Positions 1-6,227 of a DNA stretch of 9,400 nt are shown here, one piece after another. Made by a program: the position numbers and the translations under genes. Location: contig CAJUAS010000050.1 of assembly GCA_910584395.1 (NCBI GenBank), forward strand, positions 1 through 9,400, read 5' to 3'. The notes beneath the pieces are model-generated. The model was given only the letters and a program-made list of their open reading frames with translations. It had not been told where the DNA came from and searched no databases. Position 1 is the first letter of the stretch. The number at the start of each line of letters is the position of its first letter. This DNA comes from an uncultured Oscillospiraceae bacterium. Its GTDB lineage: Bacteria > Bacillota > Clostridia > Oscillospirales > Oscillospiraceae.

Positions 1-1270
1 CGTTGGGGCCCATGGCGTGCATCAGCAGGAAGTTGCTGGGGTTGGCCTTCTGGCCTTCGGTCTGGGCCACACGGGCCGCCATGGGAACGGCGGACACGCC
101 GGCAGAGCCGATGAGGGGGTTGACCTTGCCGCCGGAGACAATATACATGAGCTTGCCCACCAGCAGGCCGCCCACCGTAGACAGGGCGAAGGCCACCAGA
201 CCCAGAATGATGATCATAATGGTCTGGAGGGACAGGAAGCGGGAGGCGACGGTGGTCGCGCCCACGGAGATGCCCAAGAAGAGGGTGACGATATTCATCA
301 GGGCGTTCTGGGCGGTGTCGCTGAGACGCTCGGTGCAGCCGGTCTCACGCAGCAGGTTGCCGAACATCAAGCAGCCGATGAGGGGCGCGGTGGAGGGGAT
401 CAGCAGGATGACGAAGGTAGCCACCAAGATGGGGAAGATGATCTTCTCGGTCTTGGACACCGTGCGGGCCTGCTCCATCTTGACCTCCCGCTCCTTCTTG
501 GTGGTCAGCGCGCGCATGATGGGCGGCTGGATCAGCGGAATGAGGGCCATATAGGAGTAGGCGGCGATGGCGATTGGGCCAAGGAGATGGGGGGCTAATT
601 TCGTCGTGGTCAAAATCGCTGTTGGCCCGTCCGCGCCGCCTATGATACCGATGGAGCCGGCCTCCGGCCCGGTGAAGCCCAGCGCGATCGCCCCGAAGAA
701 GGCCAAAAACACGCCCAGCTGGGCCGCCGCGCCCAAAATGAGGGAGGAGGGCCGGGAAATGAGCGGGCCGAAGTCGGTCATCGCGCCGATGCCGATGAAG
801 ATCAGACAGGGGTAGATGCCCGCCTTGACGCCGATGTAGAGGATGTCCAGCAGGCCGCCGTGGTGGGCCACGTCAGTGAAGGTGACCTTGGGCAGAATGG
901 CCGCCTTCAGCTCCTCCTTCTCCTCCAGCGTACCGTCGATGCCGGCCACGTACTCCTCAATGGAGAGCTTGCGGATGCCGTCGTCGGTGGTCTCATACAA
1001 GGCCACGTCGTTGACGGGGTCGTAGCCGCACTCGTTGATGTAGGCGTCCCACATTCCCATGTGGTAAAGGCCGCCGCCGGGGATGTTGGTGAGGAGCACG
1101 CCGAAGGCGATGCCCACCATCAGCAGCGGCTCGAACTTCTTGCCGATGCCCAGATACAGCAGCACACAGGCCACGGCGATCATAATGAGGTTCTTCCAGC
1201 CGCCTGCGGCCAAAAACCCGGCAAAGCCGGAGTCCTGAACCAGACCGGAAAGAGTTCCTAAAATATCCAT
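1..1270 (-). CDS. oadB: Na+-translocating decarboxylase beta subunit (OadB type), 3' end missing
   Basis: This is the integral membrane subunit that decarboxylates carboxybiotin and couples it to Na+ export. The ATG is at 1270, with AAGGAGGGG just upstream overlapping the end of the biotin-carrier gene. The window holds 423 complete codons and stops inside the C-terminal GPN stretch, so the gene continues beyond base 1. Hydrophobic helices surround the family signature GSIGIIGGADGPTAI at about residues 206-219; Asp214 corresponds to the aspartate implicated in Na+ binding in this family. TDFGPLI near 165-171 is also characteristic. Residues about 69-137 form a charged, mostly hydrophilic stretch between an N-terminal helical part and the GGLLDILYIGVKAG helix. 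The gene lies 12 bp after the biotin-carrier stop and is the last visible gene of the operon. The family assignment is firm; whether the substrate is oxaloacetate rather than methylmalonyl- or glutaconyl-CoA rests on the alpha subunit. Confidence 0.95.
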   Translation of the reverse strand, partial: MDILGTLSGLVQDSGFAGFLAAGGWKNLIMIAVACVLLYLGIGKKFEPLLMVGIAFGVLLTNIPGGGLYHMGMWDAYINECGYDPVNDVALYETTDDGIRKLSIEEYVAGIDGTLEEKEELKAAILPKVTFTDVAHHGGLLDILYIGVKAGIYPCLIFIGIGAMTDFGPLISRPSSLILGAAAQLGVFLAFFGAIALGFTGPEAGSIGIIGGADGPTAILTTTKLAPHLLGPIAIAAYSYMALIPLIQPPIMRALTTKKEREVKMEQARTVSKTEKIIFPILVATFVILLIPSTAPLIGCLMFGNLLRETGCTERLSDTAQNALMNIVTLFLGISVGATTVASRFLSLQTIMIIILGLVAFALSTVGGLLVGKLMYIVSGGKVNPLIGSAGVSAVPMAARVAQTEGQKANPSNFLLMHAMGPN

Positions 1271-1282
1271 GGAAGCCCCTCC

Positions 1283-1684
1283 TTATGCCAGAACAATGAG
1301 GGGAGAACCGGTCTCCACAGTGCTGCCCTTGGGGGCGACGATCTGAGCCACGGTGCCGTCCTTGGGGGCGAAGATCTCGTTCTCCATCTTCATGGCCTCC
1401 AGCACCACCAGCAGATCCCCGGCCTTGACGGCCTGACCCTGATTGACCTCCACCCGCAGGACAGTGCCGGGCATGGGGGCGGGCACCGGCTCACCGGCGG
1501 CGGTGGCTGCCGCGGCGGCAGGGGCGGCGGCGGGCGCAGCAGCAGGAGCGGCAGGCGCAGCGGCCACGGGCGCGGCGGCAGGAGCGGCGGGGGCAATGGC
1601 TTCGTACTCGTCCAAGAGCATGGCCTTGCCCTGCTCCACCTCGATCTCATAGGTCTTGCCGTTCAAAGTAACCTTATATTTCAT
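1283..1684 (-). CDS. biotin carboxyl carrier protein of the decarboxylase
   Basis: This 133-aa protein carries the covalently bound biotin that shuttles CO2 between the carboxyltransferase (OadA) and the membrane beta subunit. The N-terminal part (residues 1-30) is a short beta-rich segment. Residues about 31-70 are an Ala/Pro linker of the flexible type seen in such carriers. Residues about 68-133 form a biotinyl domain with the motif EAMKMENE, where Lys99 is the expected biotinylation site. The ATG at 1684 is preceded by AAGGAGGT inside the end of oadG, and only one base separates it from the oadG stop. In many species this domain is fused to OadA; here it is separate, like GcdC/MmdC carriers. 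The linker coding sequence is GC-rich and repetitive, which produces long meaningless reading frames on the opposite strand. Confidence 0.95.
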   Translation of the reverse strand: MKYKVTLNGKTYEIEVEQGKAMLLDEYEAIAPAAPAAAPVAAAPAAPAAAPAAAPAAAAATAAGEPVPAPMPGTVLRVEVNQGQAVKAGDLLVVLEAMKMENEIFAPKDGTVAQIVAPKGSTVETGSPLIVLA

Positions 1685-1685
1685 C

Positions 1686-2018
1686 TCACTTGACCTCCTT
1701 GATGGACTTGAAGCGCAGCTCGTTCAAAGGCTTGCCCAGCTTGTCGGCCACGATGGCCATGAGCATGGCGGCGTCCTTGTCGCTGACGCTGTGGAGCGCG
1801 ATCTGTCCGGCAGAGCCGGGGGCGGCAGGGCCGTCCTTGGCGGCGGCGGGCGCAGCGGGGGTGGCCGCCGGGGCGGCAGCTCCGGCGGACTTCTTGGCGA
1901 CCATGGCCTTGCCCATAATGATGACCACAGCCATCAGAAGGATCAGGCCGATAAACACCACGCCGTAGCCCAAAATGGCGTTGACCAGCGCGTCGGGGAA
2001 AAGAGGCATGTTACCCAT
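1686..2018 (-). CDS. oadG: decarboxylase gamma subunit (OadG family)
   Basis: This is a 110-aa small membrane subunit that in this family anchors and assembles the alpha-beta complex. It has one hydrophobic transmembrane segment at about residues 13-36, a small Ala/Pro-rich linker at about 44-70, and a polar C-terminal tail with no obvious metal-binding His cluster. Known OadG proteins have this same design of one helix, an Ala/Pro linker and a soluble tail that contacts OadA. The start at 2018 has GGGGGAG at a suitable distance. An alternative ATG four codons in cannot be excluded. The gene starts 13 bp after the oadA stop and ends one base before the biotin carrier. The call rests on topology, size and position more than on strong motifs, because this family is poorly conserved. 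Confidence 0.85.
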   Translation of the reverse strand: MGNMPLFPDALVNAILGYGVVFIGLILLMAVVIIMGKAMVAKKSAGAAAPAATPAAPAAAKDGPAAPGSAGQIALHSVSDKDAAMLMAIVADKLGKPLNELRFKSIKEVK

Positions 2019-2031
2019 CTTCGTCTCCCCC

Positions 2032-3432
2032 TTACGCTTCCTGAATGGTGTAGGTGCAGACGTTCTCTTCCTTCGCCTTGCGCTCGGTCAGGAACTTCTT
2101 GGCCTGATCGGGGAAGCAGATGTAGCTCATCACGTCCTCCTCGGACTGGGCCAAATCGCCCAGAGCCTCCTTAGCGGCCTTGAACTCCTCGCCGGTGCGC
2201 TTGGAGTCCTCCACGCGGCAGTCAGAGGGCTTGCCGCCTGCGCCGAGGATCTTCTCCTCCAGCTCCTTGCTCACTTCGCCGGGGGCTACGCCGTAGTCGC
2301 CCTTGAAGTAGTTCTTGATCTCGGTGGAGATCTGCTTGTAGCGCTCGCCCATCAGGACGTTGATCACGGCCTGATTGCCCACCATCTGGGAAAGGGGGGT
2401 GACCAGCGGGGGGTAGCCCAAATCGGCGCGGACGGAGGGGATCTCCGCCAGAGCCTCGTCAAACTTATCCATGGCGTTCATGTCCTTGAGGTTGGCGATC
2501 ATGTTGGAGAGCATACCGCCGGGGACTTTGTAGACCAGCGCCTGAGAATCGGTGCCCATGCTCTTGGGATTGAGCAGGCCGGAGTCGATGTACTTCTGCT
2601 TCAGGGGCTTGAAGTGGTCGTTGACCTGATTGATGACCTTCTCGTCCAGCCCGCAGGGGATGCCGTACTGCTGCAGGGCATAGAACAAGGTCTCGGTGGC
2701 GGGCTGAGACGTGCCGTTGGACATGGCAGAGGAGGCACAGTCGACCACGTCCACGCCGCTCTCAATGGCTTTGGTGATGGTCATGTAGGCCATGCCGGTG
2801 GTGCAGTGGGTGTGGAGGATGATGGGCATATCCCCCACCGCGTCCTTGATCCCTTTAATAAGGTGCTCGGCCTCATAGGGGGACATCGTGCCCGCCATAT
2901 CCTTCAGGCAGATGGTGTCGAAGCCCATGGTCTTGAGCTCCTTGCACATTTCTACGTACTTCTCCACGGTGTGGACGGGAGACTGGGTGTAGGAGATACA
3001 GCCCGAGGCGACGGTGCGCTTGGTGGCGTACTTCTTGGTGGCCTCCAAGGCGGTCTTGATGTTGCGGAAGTCGTTGAGGGCGTCGAAGATACGGATGATG
3101 TCGATGCCGTTCTTGATGGACAGCTCCACAAACTTCTCCACCACATCGTCGTGGTAATGCTTATAGCCCAGCAGGTTCTGACCGCGCAGCAGCATCTGCA
3201 GCCGGGTGTTGGGCATGGCGGCGCGGATCTTACGCAGCCGCTCCCACGGATCTTCGCCCAGATAGCGCAGGCAGGAGTCGAAGGTAGCGCCGCCCCAGCA
3301 TTCCACCGAATAATACCCCGCCTTGTCCATCACGGGCAGGATCGCCTCGAAATCCTCGAAGGGCATCCGGGTGGCGATGAGGGACTGCTGTGCGTCGCGC
3401 AGGACAGTCTCTGTGATTTGAACCTGTTTCAC
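2032..3432 (-). CDS. oadA: oxaloacetate decarboxylase alpha subunit (carboxyltransferase), no biotin domain
   Basis: This cytoplasmic carboxyltransferase takes the C4 carboxyl of oxaloacetate and passes it to biotin on the carrier. The start chosen is GTG at 3432, giving 466 aa, because AGGAGG (3443-3448) sits 10 bases upstream and the protein then begins at the conserved KQVQITETVLRDAQQS. A TTG two codons earlier lies too close to that site. A TIM-barrel HMGL-like domain fills about residues 1-270, with RDAQQSL (Asp13), ECWGGATFD, LRGQNLLGY, CLKDMAGT (Lys177) and HTHCTTG (His207, His209). These match the metal ligands and catalytic lysine of OadA and the pyruvate carboxylase CT domain. A PYC/OADA conserved domain follows. 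The biotinyl domain often fused at the C-terminus is absent, and the adjacent carrier gene supplies it. A pyruvate carboxylase subunit B is the main alternative, but the neighbouring membrane subunits favour a decarboxylase. Confidence 0.93.
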   Translation of the reverse strand: MKQVQITETVLRDAQQSLIATRMPFEDFEAILPVMDKAGYYSVECWGGATFDSCLRYLGEDPWERLRKIRAAMPNTRLQMLLRGQNLLGYKHYHDDVVEKFVELSIKNGIDIIRIFDALNDFRNIKTALEATKKYATKRTVASGCISYTQSPVHTVEKYVEMCKELKTMGFDTICLKDMAGTMSPYEAEHLIKGIKDAVGDMPIILHTHCTTGMAYMTITKAIESGVDVVDCASSAMSNGTSQPATETLFYALQQYGIPCGLDEKVINQVNDHFKPLKQKYIDSGLLNPKSMGTDSQALVYKVPGGMLSNMIANLKDMNAMDKFDEALAEIPSVRADLGYPPLVTPLSQMVGNQAVINVLMGERYKQISTEIKNYFKGDYGVAPGEVSKELEEKILGAGGKPSDCRVEDSKRTGEEFKAAKEALGDLAQSEEDVMSYICFPDQAKKFLTERKAKEENVCTYTIQEA

Positions 3433-3470
3433 GATCAAATTGCCTCCTCTTACCAATAACTTTTGGTGCT

Positions 3471-3502
3471 TCGCCGCCGTTTTAACGTGCGGTGGGCGGC
3501 GA
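3471..3502 (-). promoter_or_regulatory. hairpin in the oadA 5' leader
   Basis: The arms TCGCCGCC and GGCGGCGA (3471-3478 and 3495-3502) are perfectly complementary around a 16-base loop. They lie between the predicted oadA transcription start (near 3523) and the ribosome binding site, within a leader of about 90 bases. No U-run follows, so it is not an ordinary terminator. It may stabilise the mRNA or control it, but this is only structural evidence. Confidence 0.45.
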
Positions 3503-3529
3503 CAACCCATCTTCCCGCATTCTAATCGA

Positions 3530-3558
3530 AGTATACTATGTTTTGGGGAAAATTGCAA
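3530..3558 (-). promoter_or_regulatory. sigma-A-type promoter of the oadA operon
   Basis: On the minus strand TTGCAA (3558-3553) and TATACT (3535-3530) are separated by exactly 17 bases. This predicts a start near 3523 and a leader of about 90 bases before the oadA GTG. It is the only good promoter seen upstream of the four-gene operon. Confidence 0.75.
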
Positions 3559-3601
3559 GTCTTTTCACAAAGTTTCCGCCCCGGAGAAATTTTTCCCCAA
3601 A
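3542..3601. repeat. 11-bp inverted repeat spanning the divergent promoters
   Basis: TTTGGGGAAAA at 3542-3552 is matched by its exact reverse complement TTTTCCCCAAA at 3591-3601. The left arm fills the spacer of the oadA promoter. The right arm ends three bases before the -35 box of the tRNA promoter. The arm centres are 49 bp apart. A pair of regulator sites or a cruciform are both possible. Confidence 0.6.
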
Positions 3602-3604
3602 GGC

Positions 3605-3633
3605 TTGACAAGGGATCAAGAGGTTGGTATAAT
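3605..3633 (+). promoter_or_regulatory. consensus promoter of tRNA-Gln
   Basis: TTGACA (3605-3610) and TATAAT (3628-3633) are both exact consensus boxes at a 17-base spacing. The predicted start is near 3640, about 28 bases before the mature tRNA 5' end. A promoter this strong suits a stable RNA gene. Confidence 0.9.
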
Positions 3634-3667
3634 AACCTTCGCCTTTAAGAACGGCGCGCACAAAGAT

Positions 3668-3741
3668 AGCGGGATTGTGTAAGGGTAGCACGACAGACTC
3701 TGACTCTGTTTGTGAGGGTTCGAATCCTTCTCCCGCTGCCA
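3668..3741 (+). tRNA. tRNA-Gln (anticodon CTG), CCA encoded
   Basis: The complete cloverleaf can be drawn. The acceptor arms are AGCGGGA and TCCCGCT with discriminator G and an encoded CCA at 3739-3741. The D stem is GTG/CAC-like around AAGGGTA. The anticodon stem ACAGA/TCTGT holds the loop CTCTGAC, giving anticodon CTG. A 4-base variable loop and the T arm GAGGG-TTCGAAT-CCTTC follow. It reads glutamine CAG codons. It has its own consensus promoter and a terminator directly behind it. A tyrosine recombinase lies immediately downstream and points at it, so its 3' half is the likely attachment site of the integrated module; the gene has stayed intact. Confidence 0.96.
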
Positions 3742-3743
3742 AG

Positions 3744-3781
3744 AAAAATCACCGGAATCTTCGGATTCTGGTGATTTTTTT
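3744..3781 (+). terminator. UUCG-loop terminator, probably bidirectional
   Basis: The stem pairs ATCACC with GGTGAT (3748-3753, 3770-3775), then a G-T wobble, then GAATC with GATTC, closed by a C-UUCG-G tetraloop. A T-run follows at 3775-3781. A matching A-run at 3744-3748 gives a U-run on the other strand, so it can stop both tRNA transcription and transcription coming out of the integrase gene. Confidence 0.92.
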
Positions 3782-3794
3782 GCGTTACGCAGGT

Positions 3795-3849
3795 TTTAGT
3801 TTCGCTCACTAAAGTGTGCCTGCCACTTTGCCAAAATTCCGCCAAAATT
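3795..3849. repeat. cluster of short repeats between tRNA and integrase (candidate recombinase arm sites)
   Basis: Direct copies of GCCAAAATT occur at 3830-3838 and 3841-3849, one helical turn (11 bp) apart. Two small inverted repeats lie beside them: TTTAGT/ACTAAA (3795-3800, 3808-3813) and AAAGTG/CACTTT (3811-3816, 3824-3829). Such clusters beside a tRNA attachment site are typical of integrase and excisionase binding arms. No second copy of the tRNA 3' end was found in the window, so the core and the opposite end are unproven. Confidence 0.45.
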
Positions 3850-5029
3850 ATATCGGTCCTGCCTTTGTGTGACCTTTTTCAGAAAGCAGTACATCTTGCA
3901 AAATTCCGGACGCATGTTGTTTGGATTCTCTCTGGATTCCTCCATAGAATTCGTCCGTTGTGGAGTAGCTTTCGTGCCCGAGCCACCACTGAACTTCCTG
4001 CATGGAGGCGCCGTTAGACAGAAGCAACGATGCATTCGTATGCCGCAGATCATGAAACCTGATCTTTCTGAATCCGTTTTTCTTTAAGACCTGCGGGAAG
4101 GTGTAAGAAATATACTCAGGTGTGATTAAGCGTCCGTCCGGCCCAACACAAACGAATCTGTCCCAATCTTTTGAGTATGTTTCTCCTAACATTAGGCGGT
4201 TCTTGTTCTGCTCTACACGCCATCGTTTGAACATTTTGATCTGCGGTTCACCGAGACAGAACATGCGAACACCAGCCTTTGATTTCGGGTACTCCCTGTA
4301 TTTGAATCTCGGCACGCCACTTTTCGTTTGCACTACAACACCGTTGATTGTCAGTGTTCCTTCCTCCAAATCAACGTCTTCCCATCGGAGGCCAGAGATC
4401 TCACCTCTTCTCAGTCCAAACCAGCATGACAGAGTGATCGGTATCTCCATTTTTGTCCCGCTGATTACTGCCAGTAGGTCTTTTGTCTCTCGCGTGTTGT
4501 AATACTTCCCTCGGAATTTGATCATTTTCCCAAGCACAACATTCTCTGCCGGGTTCGATGCAACGATTTTTTTCCGCATGCCATCTTTGAACGCAGAATA
4601 GATGCACGCTTGGTAGTGACTAATCGTGTTCTCTGACACTCCGTCAGTGTCTCTCTTGTACTGGTAAAACCCCTCGATCTCTGTCTCCGCGCATTCCTGC
4701 AACATAATACCGCGGTCATTGAAATACGGTGCTATCGTGTGCTTGATCATACGCATATATTCTGTGTAGGTCGTTTCAGCGATGCAGTGTTTTCTACCGT
4801 TACACCACAATTCCAGATAGTCCCCAAACAGCATATCGTCGTAATTGATGGCTGGCTCGATTTTTTGCTTCCATTCTTCAAACACCCTTAGCCGCTCTTC
4901 TTCACCTGCTTTTTTCCCGTATTTTAGTGGCAGGTTTGTTTTGACCCACTTTTGTTTGGACTTTCCGTTCTGTTTCCAACATAGTACAACATACACAGTA
5001 TCCCTTTTGGTTTGCAAGCTAGCTGTCAT
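3848..5029 (-). CDS. int: tyrosine site-specific recombinase (integrase)
   Basis: This 393-aa phage/ICE-type integrase would insert and excise the adjacent module at the tRNA-Gln 3' end. The N-terminal part (about 1-60) resembles an arm-binding beta domain with YVVLCWKQNGKSKQKW. A SAM-like core-binding domain spans about 63-165, and the catalytic domain about 175-380. Catalytic residues are visible: Arg207 in FGLRRGE, a Lys near 249 in YPKSKAG, His327 and Arg330 in HDLRH, His352 in LGHES, and Tyr362 ten residues later in EFYGG. The set is complete, so the enzyme looks active. The ATG at 5029 has AGGAGGAGG upstream. The gene reads toward the tRNA and ends about 105 bp from it. It follows the excisionase-like gene by 44 bp, probably in one transcript. 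Confidence 0.96.
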   Translation of the reverse strand: MTASLQTKRDTVYVVLCWKQNGKSKQKWVKTNLPLKYGKKAGEEERLRVFEEWKQKIEPAINYDDMLFGDYLELWCNGRKHCIAETTYTEYMRMIKHTIAPYFNDRGIMLQECAETEIEGFYQYKRDTDGVSENTISHYQACIYSAFKDGMRKKIVASNPAENVVLGKMIKFRGKYYNTRETKDLLAVISGTKMEIPITLSCWFGLRRGEISGLRWEDVDLEEGTLTINGVVVQTKSGVPRFKYREYPKSKAGVRMFCLGEPQIKMFKRWRVEQNKNRLMLGETYSKDWDRFVCVGPDGRLITPEYISYTFPQVLKKNGFRKIRFHDLRHTNASLLLSNGASMQEVQWWLGHESYSTTDEFYGGIQRESKQHASGILQDVLLSEKGHTKAGPI

Positions 5030-5073
5030 GGTAGCCTCCTCCTACTTGACTGTATCGCCAACGCTTGCTGTTA

Positions 5074-5265
5074 CTATGTATCATTATCGCATTTTTCCGA
5101 CAAGTAGTCAATGAAATCCTCCCTTCTTATGCGTATCAATTTCCCGATTCGCATTGTTTTGAGTTCTCCTGATTTTACTATCGTATATGCAGTACTTTTT
5201 CCTATTTTCAGCACATCTTGCAGGTCATTGATTGTTAAAACATCCGGTATATTGTTTGTGTTCAA
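5074..5265 (-). CDS. excisionase-like helix-turn-helix protein
   Basis: This small DNA-binding protein (63 aa) of the MerR-like/HTH_17 excisionase family probably directs the neighbouring integrase toward excision or regulates it. I chose TTG at 5265 because GGAGGG (5271-5276) precedes it at a short normal distance and the family usually begins just before the LTINDLQDVLKIGKSTAY helix-turn-helix. The longer in-frame ATG reading would run through the 5287-5316 palindrome and has no ribosome site. After the HTH comes the typical wing TMRIGKLIRIRREDFIDYL and a short acidic tail. It lies directly upstream of int. A second protein with the same pattern is encoded at 7361-7564. Confidence 0.85.
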   Translation of the reverse strand: MNTNNIPDVLTINDLQDVLKIGKSTAYTIVKSGELKTMRIGKLIRIRREDFIDYLSEKCDNDT

Positions 5266-5286
5266 GGTTTCCCTCCAGTATTTGTT

Positions 5287-5316
5287 GATAGGGCGGTCAA
5301 ATCTGACCGCCCTATC
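5287..5316. promoter_or_regulatory. perfect 13-bp palindrome before the xis-int genes
   Basis: GATAGGGCGGTCA (5287-5299) and its exact reverse complement (5304-5316) surround the four bases AATC. It lies 5 bases past the stop of the 70-aa gene and 11 bases before the ribosome binding site of the excisionase-like gene. No T-run follows on either strand, which argues against a simple terminator. It overlaps the predicted start of an extended -10 promoter, so an operator or a 5' mRNA stem-loop is likely. Confidence 0.75.
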
Positions 5317-5320
5317 CATT

Positions 5321-5329
5321 ATCATATCA
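5321..5329 (-). promoter_or_regulatory. possible extended -10 promoter for xis-int
   Basis: On the minus strand the bases TGATATGAT (5329-5321) fit an extended -10 element, TG-N-TATGAT. No good -35 box is seen at 17 bases. The predicted start, near 5314, falls at the edge of the 13-bp palindrome. The element overlaps the stop codon of the upstream gene. Confidence 0.35.
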
Positions 5330-5534
5330 TCCGATAAAGCAACTCTACGCTATAGACTCTGCCATGTTTAGTGTTTTTCTTGCCATCATCCTTAATCGGA
5401 GAAAATAGTTCGATCCCGTTCGTGTTGTCTTCTCTCAAAACGTGTTGGCCGACCCGATCACGAGATATGTAATAATCTTTTTCTCCTTGTACGATGTGGG
5501 CAAGCTCTTTCTCTCCTAATTTATTATAGCTCAT
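5322..5534 (-). CDS. unknown 70-aa protein, coupled to dUTPase
   Basis: I do not recognise this protein. It is 70 aa, charged and soluble, with many Lys, Glu, Asp and Tyr residues, no signal peptide, no membrane segment and no cysteine motif. Its ATG at 5534 overlaps the dUTPase stop in the four bases ATGA and has no clear ribosome binding site, so translation is probably coupled to dUTPase. It ends 5 bases before the 13-bp palindrome. The conserved-looking overlap and the absence of any competing frame support a real gene. Small unknown proteins are common in phage early operons; I infer nothing more specific. Confidence 0.6.
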   Translation of the reverse strand: MSYNKLGEKELAHIVQGEKDYYISRDRVGQHVLREDNTNGIELFSPIKDDGKKNTKHGRVYSVELLYRMI

Positions 5535-6010
5535 GCGTCTGTGCTGCCAAAGCCGCCTACCCGAAGCGTGTCTGTCATATCTCCATCCACCCTAAAATAC
5601 GGAATGATGATGCCTTGCATGAACGCCTGGCCTTTATTGATGTGAATGGGTTTGTCTTGACTGGTGAGCTTTGCCATGATATGACCTCCGTTGGCAGCGT
5701 GAGAGTAATCTGCGTCGATGATTCCAACCGTATTAGCCAGCCCAAGTCCGAATTTGAAGCCGAGTCCGCTGCGAGGCACACACATCAGGAATTTGTCCTC
5801 ATCCAATTCTACCCCAACCCCCGTAGGAATAAGAGCTTCGTCCCACGGAGAGAGGTCAATGTCATAGGGGGCAAAAAAGTCATATCCAGCTGAAAAAGCC
5901 GTTCCTCGTTGTGGTAGCTTAATGTTATTATACTCGTCTTCCAAATTTACGCCAATTCGGTCAGTTGCATCCTCATATTGTTGGTTAGTCACCTTGTAGA
6001 ATTGATTCAT
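5531..6010 (-). CDS. dut: phage-type dUTPase
   Basis: This 159-aa trimeric-family dUTP diphosphatase hydrolyses dUTP to dUMP and PPi, keeping uracil out of DNA. All five family motifs are visible: AGYDFFAP (41-48), PRSGLGFKFGL (79-89), GIIDADY with the catalytic Asp99 (96-102), KGQAFMQGIIIPY (126-138) and RVGGFGST (150-157). After Asp-Tyr, motif 3 carries the longer SHAANGGHI instead of the usual RGEI, as in phage and some Bacillota versions. The ATG at 6010 is chosen because GGAGG (6016-6020) precedes it; upstream in-frame codons overlap the preceding gene and lack family sequence. It overlaps the zinc-ribbon-like gene by 26 bp and the 70-aa gene by 4 bp. In phage satellites of staphylococci, phage dUTPases can act as anti-repressors; whether anything like that happens here is open. 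Confidence 0.92.
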   Translation of the reverse strand: MNQFYKVTNQQYEDATDRIGVNLEDEYNNIKLPQRGTAFSAGYDFFAPYDIDLSPWDEALIPTGVGVELDEDKFLMCVPRSGLGFKFGLGLANTVGIIDADYSHAANGGHIMAKLTSQDKPIHINKGQAFMQGIIIPYFRVDGDMTDTLRVGGFGSTDA

Positions 6011-6227
6011 GTAATTCCTCCATATAGATGGAATAGGCATCTTCTCGCCTTTCGCCCATAGTTTCAGCATAGAAATACTTTGCTTCTTCGTCTGTTGCAC
6101 AGCCCGTGCATACGAGTGCTCCATCAATATAGTAAGCCTCGTCGTAGCGGTAAAGCTCCCGCCAGCAACGAGAGCACTCTCCGTATGCATCATCAGAGTG
6201 GATGTTCCCTTGTCCAAAGAACGTCAT
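5985..6227 (-). CDS. small zinc-ribbon-like protein, function unknown
   Basis: This is an 80-aa acidic protein with two CxxC pairs, CSRC near residues 18-21 and CTGC near 41-44, separated by about 20 residues. That pattern fits a single zinc-binding knuckle or ribbon. The rest is rich in Asp, Glu and Tyr. I cannot name a family. The ATG at 6227 overlaps the HNH gene stop in the bases ATGA and has only a weak ribosome site, so coupled translation is likely. The end overlaps the dUTPase start by 26 bp. A long in-frame N-terminal extension of dUTPase covers the same bases and is rejected, because it has no ribosome site and no family sequence. Small zinc proteins of this sort are frequent among phage early genes. 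Confidence 0.65.
   Translation of the reverse strand: MTFFGQGNIHSDDAYGECSRCWRELYRYDEAYYIDGALVCTGCATDEEAKYFYAETMGERREDAYSIYMEELHESILQGD

Noticed and set aside
3..1261. Several plus-strand frames opposite oadB
   Set aside because: They are antisense to a clear membrane subunit; compositions such as His/Gly/Asp-rich repeats are typical of shadow frames.
1443..1652. Ala/Gly-rich plus-strand frame, or a nucleotide repeat array
   Set aside because: It is the complement of the Ala/Pro linker of the biotin carrier; the GC-rich repetition is explained by codon use for that linker.
1975..3459. Long plus-strand reading frame of 494 codons opposite oadA
   Set aside because: The translation is Gly/Val/His/Leu-rich, lacks any family pattern and lies exactly antisense to a strongly conserved enzyme. 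It is a shadow of high GC.
3536..3845. Minus-strand frames over the tRNA (GEGFEPSQ and RRIRTLTNR types)
   Set aside because: These are antisense readings of a tRNA gene, a well-known source of false proteins.
5287..5316. Rho-independent terminator after the 70-aa gene
   Set aside because: The palindrome has no T-run on either strand; the position suits an operator or leader stem better, though it is not excluded.
6011..6217. 69-residue N-terminal extension of dUTPase
   Set aside because: It overlaps the zinc-ribbon-like gene, has no dUTPase sequence, and a good ribosome site marks the ATG at 6010.
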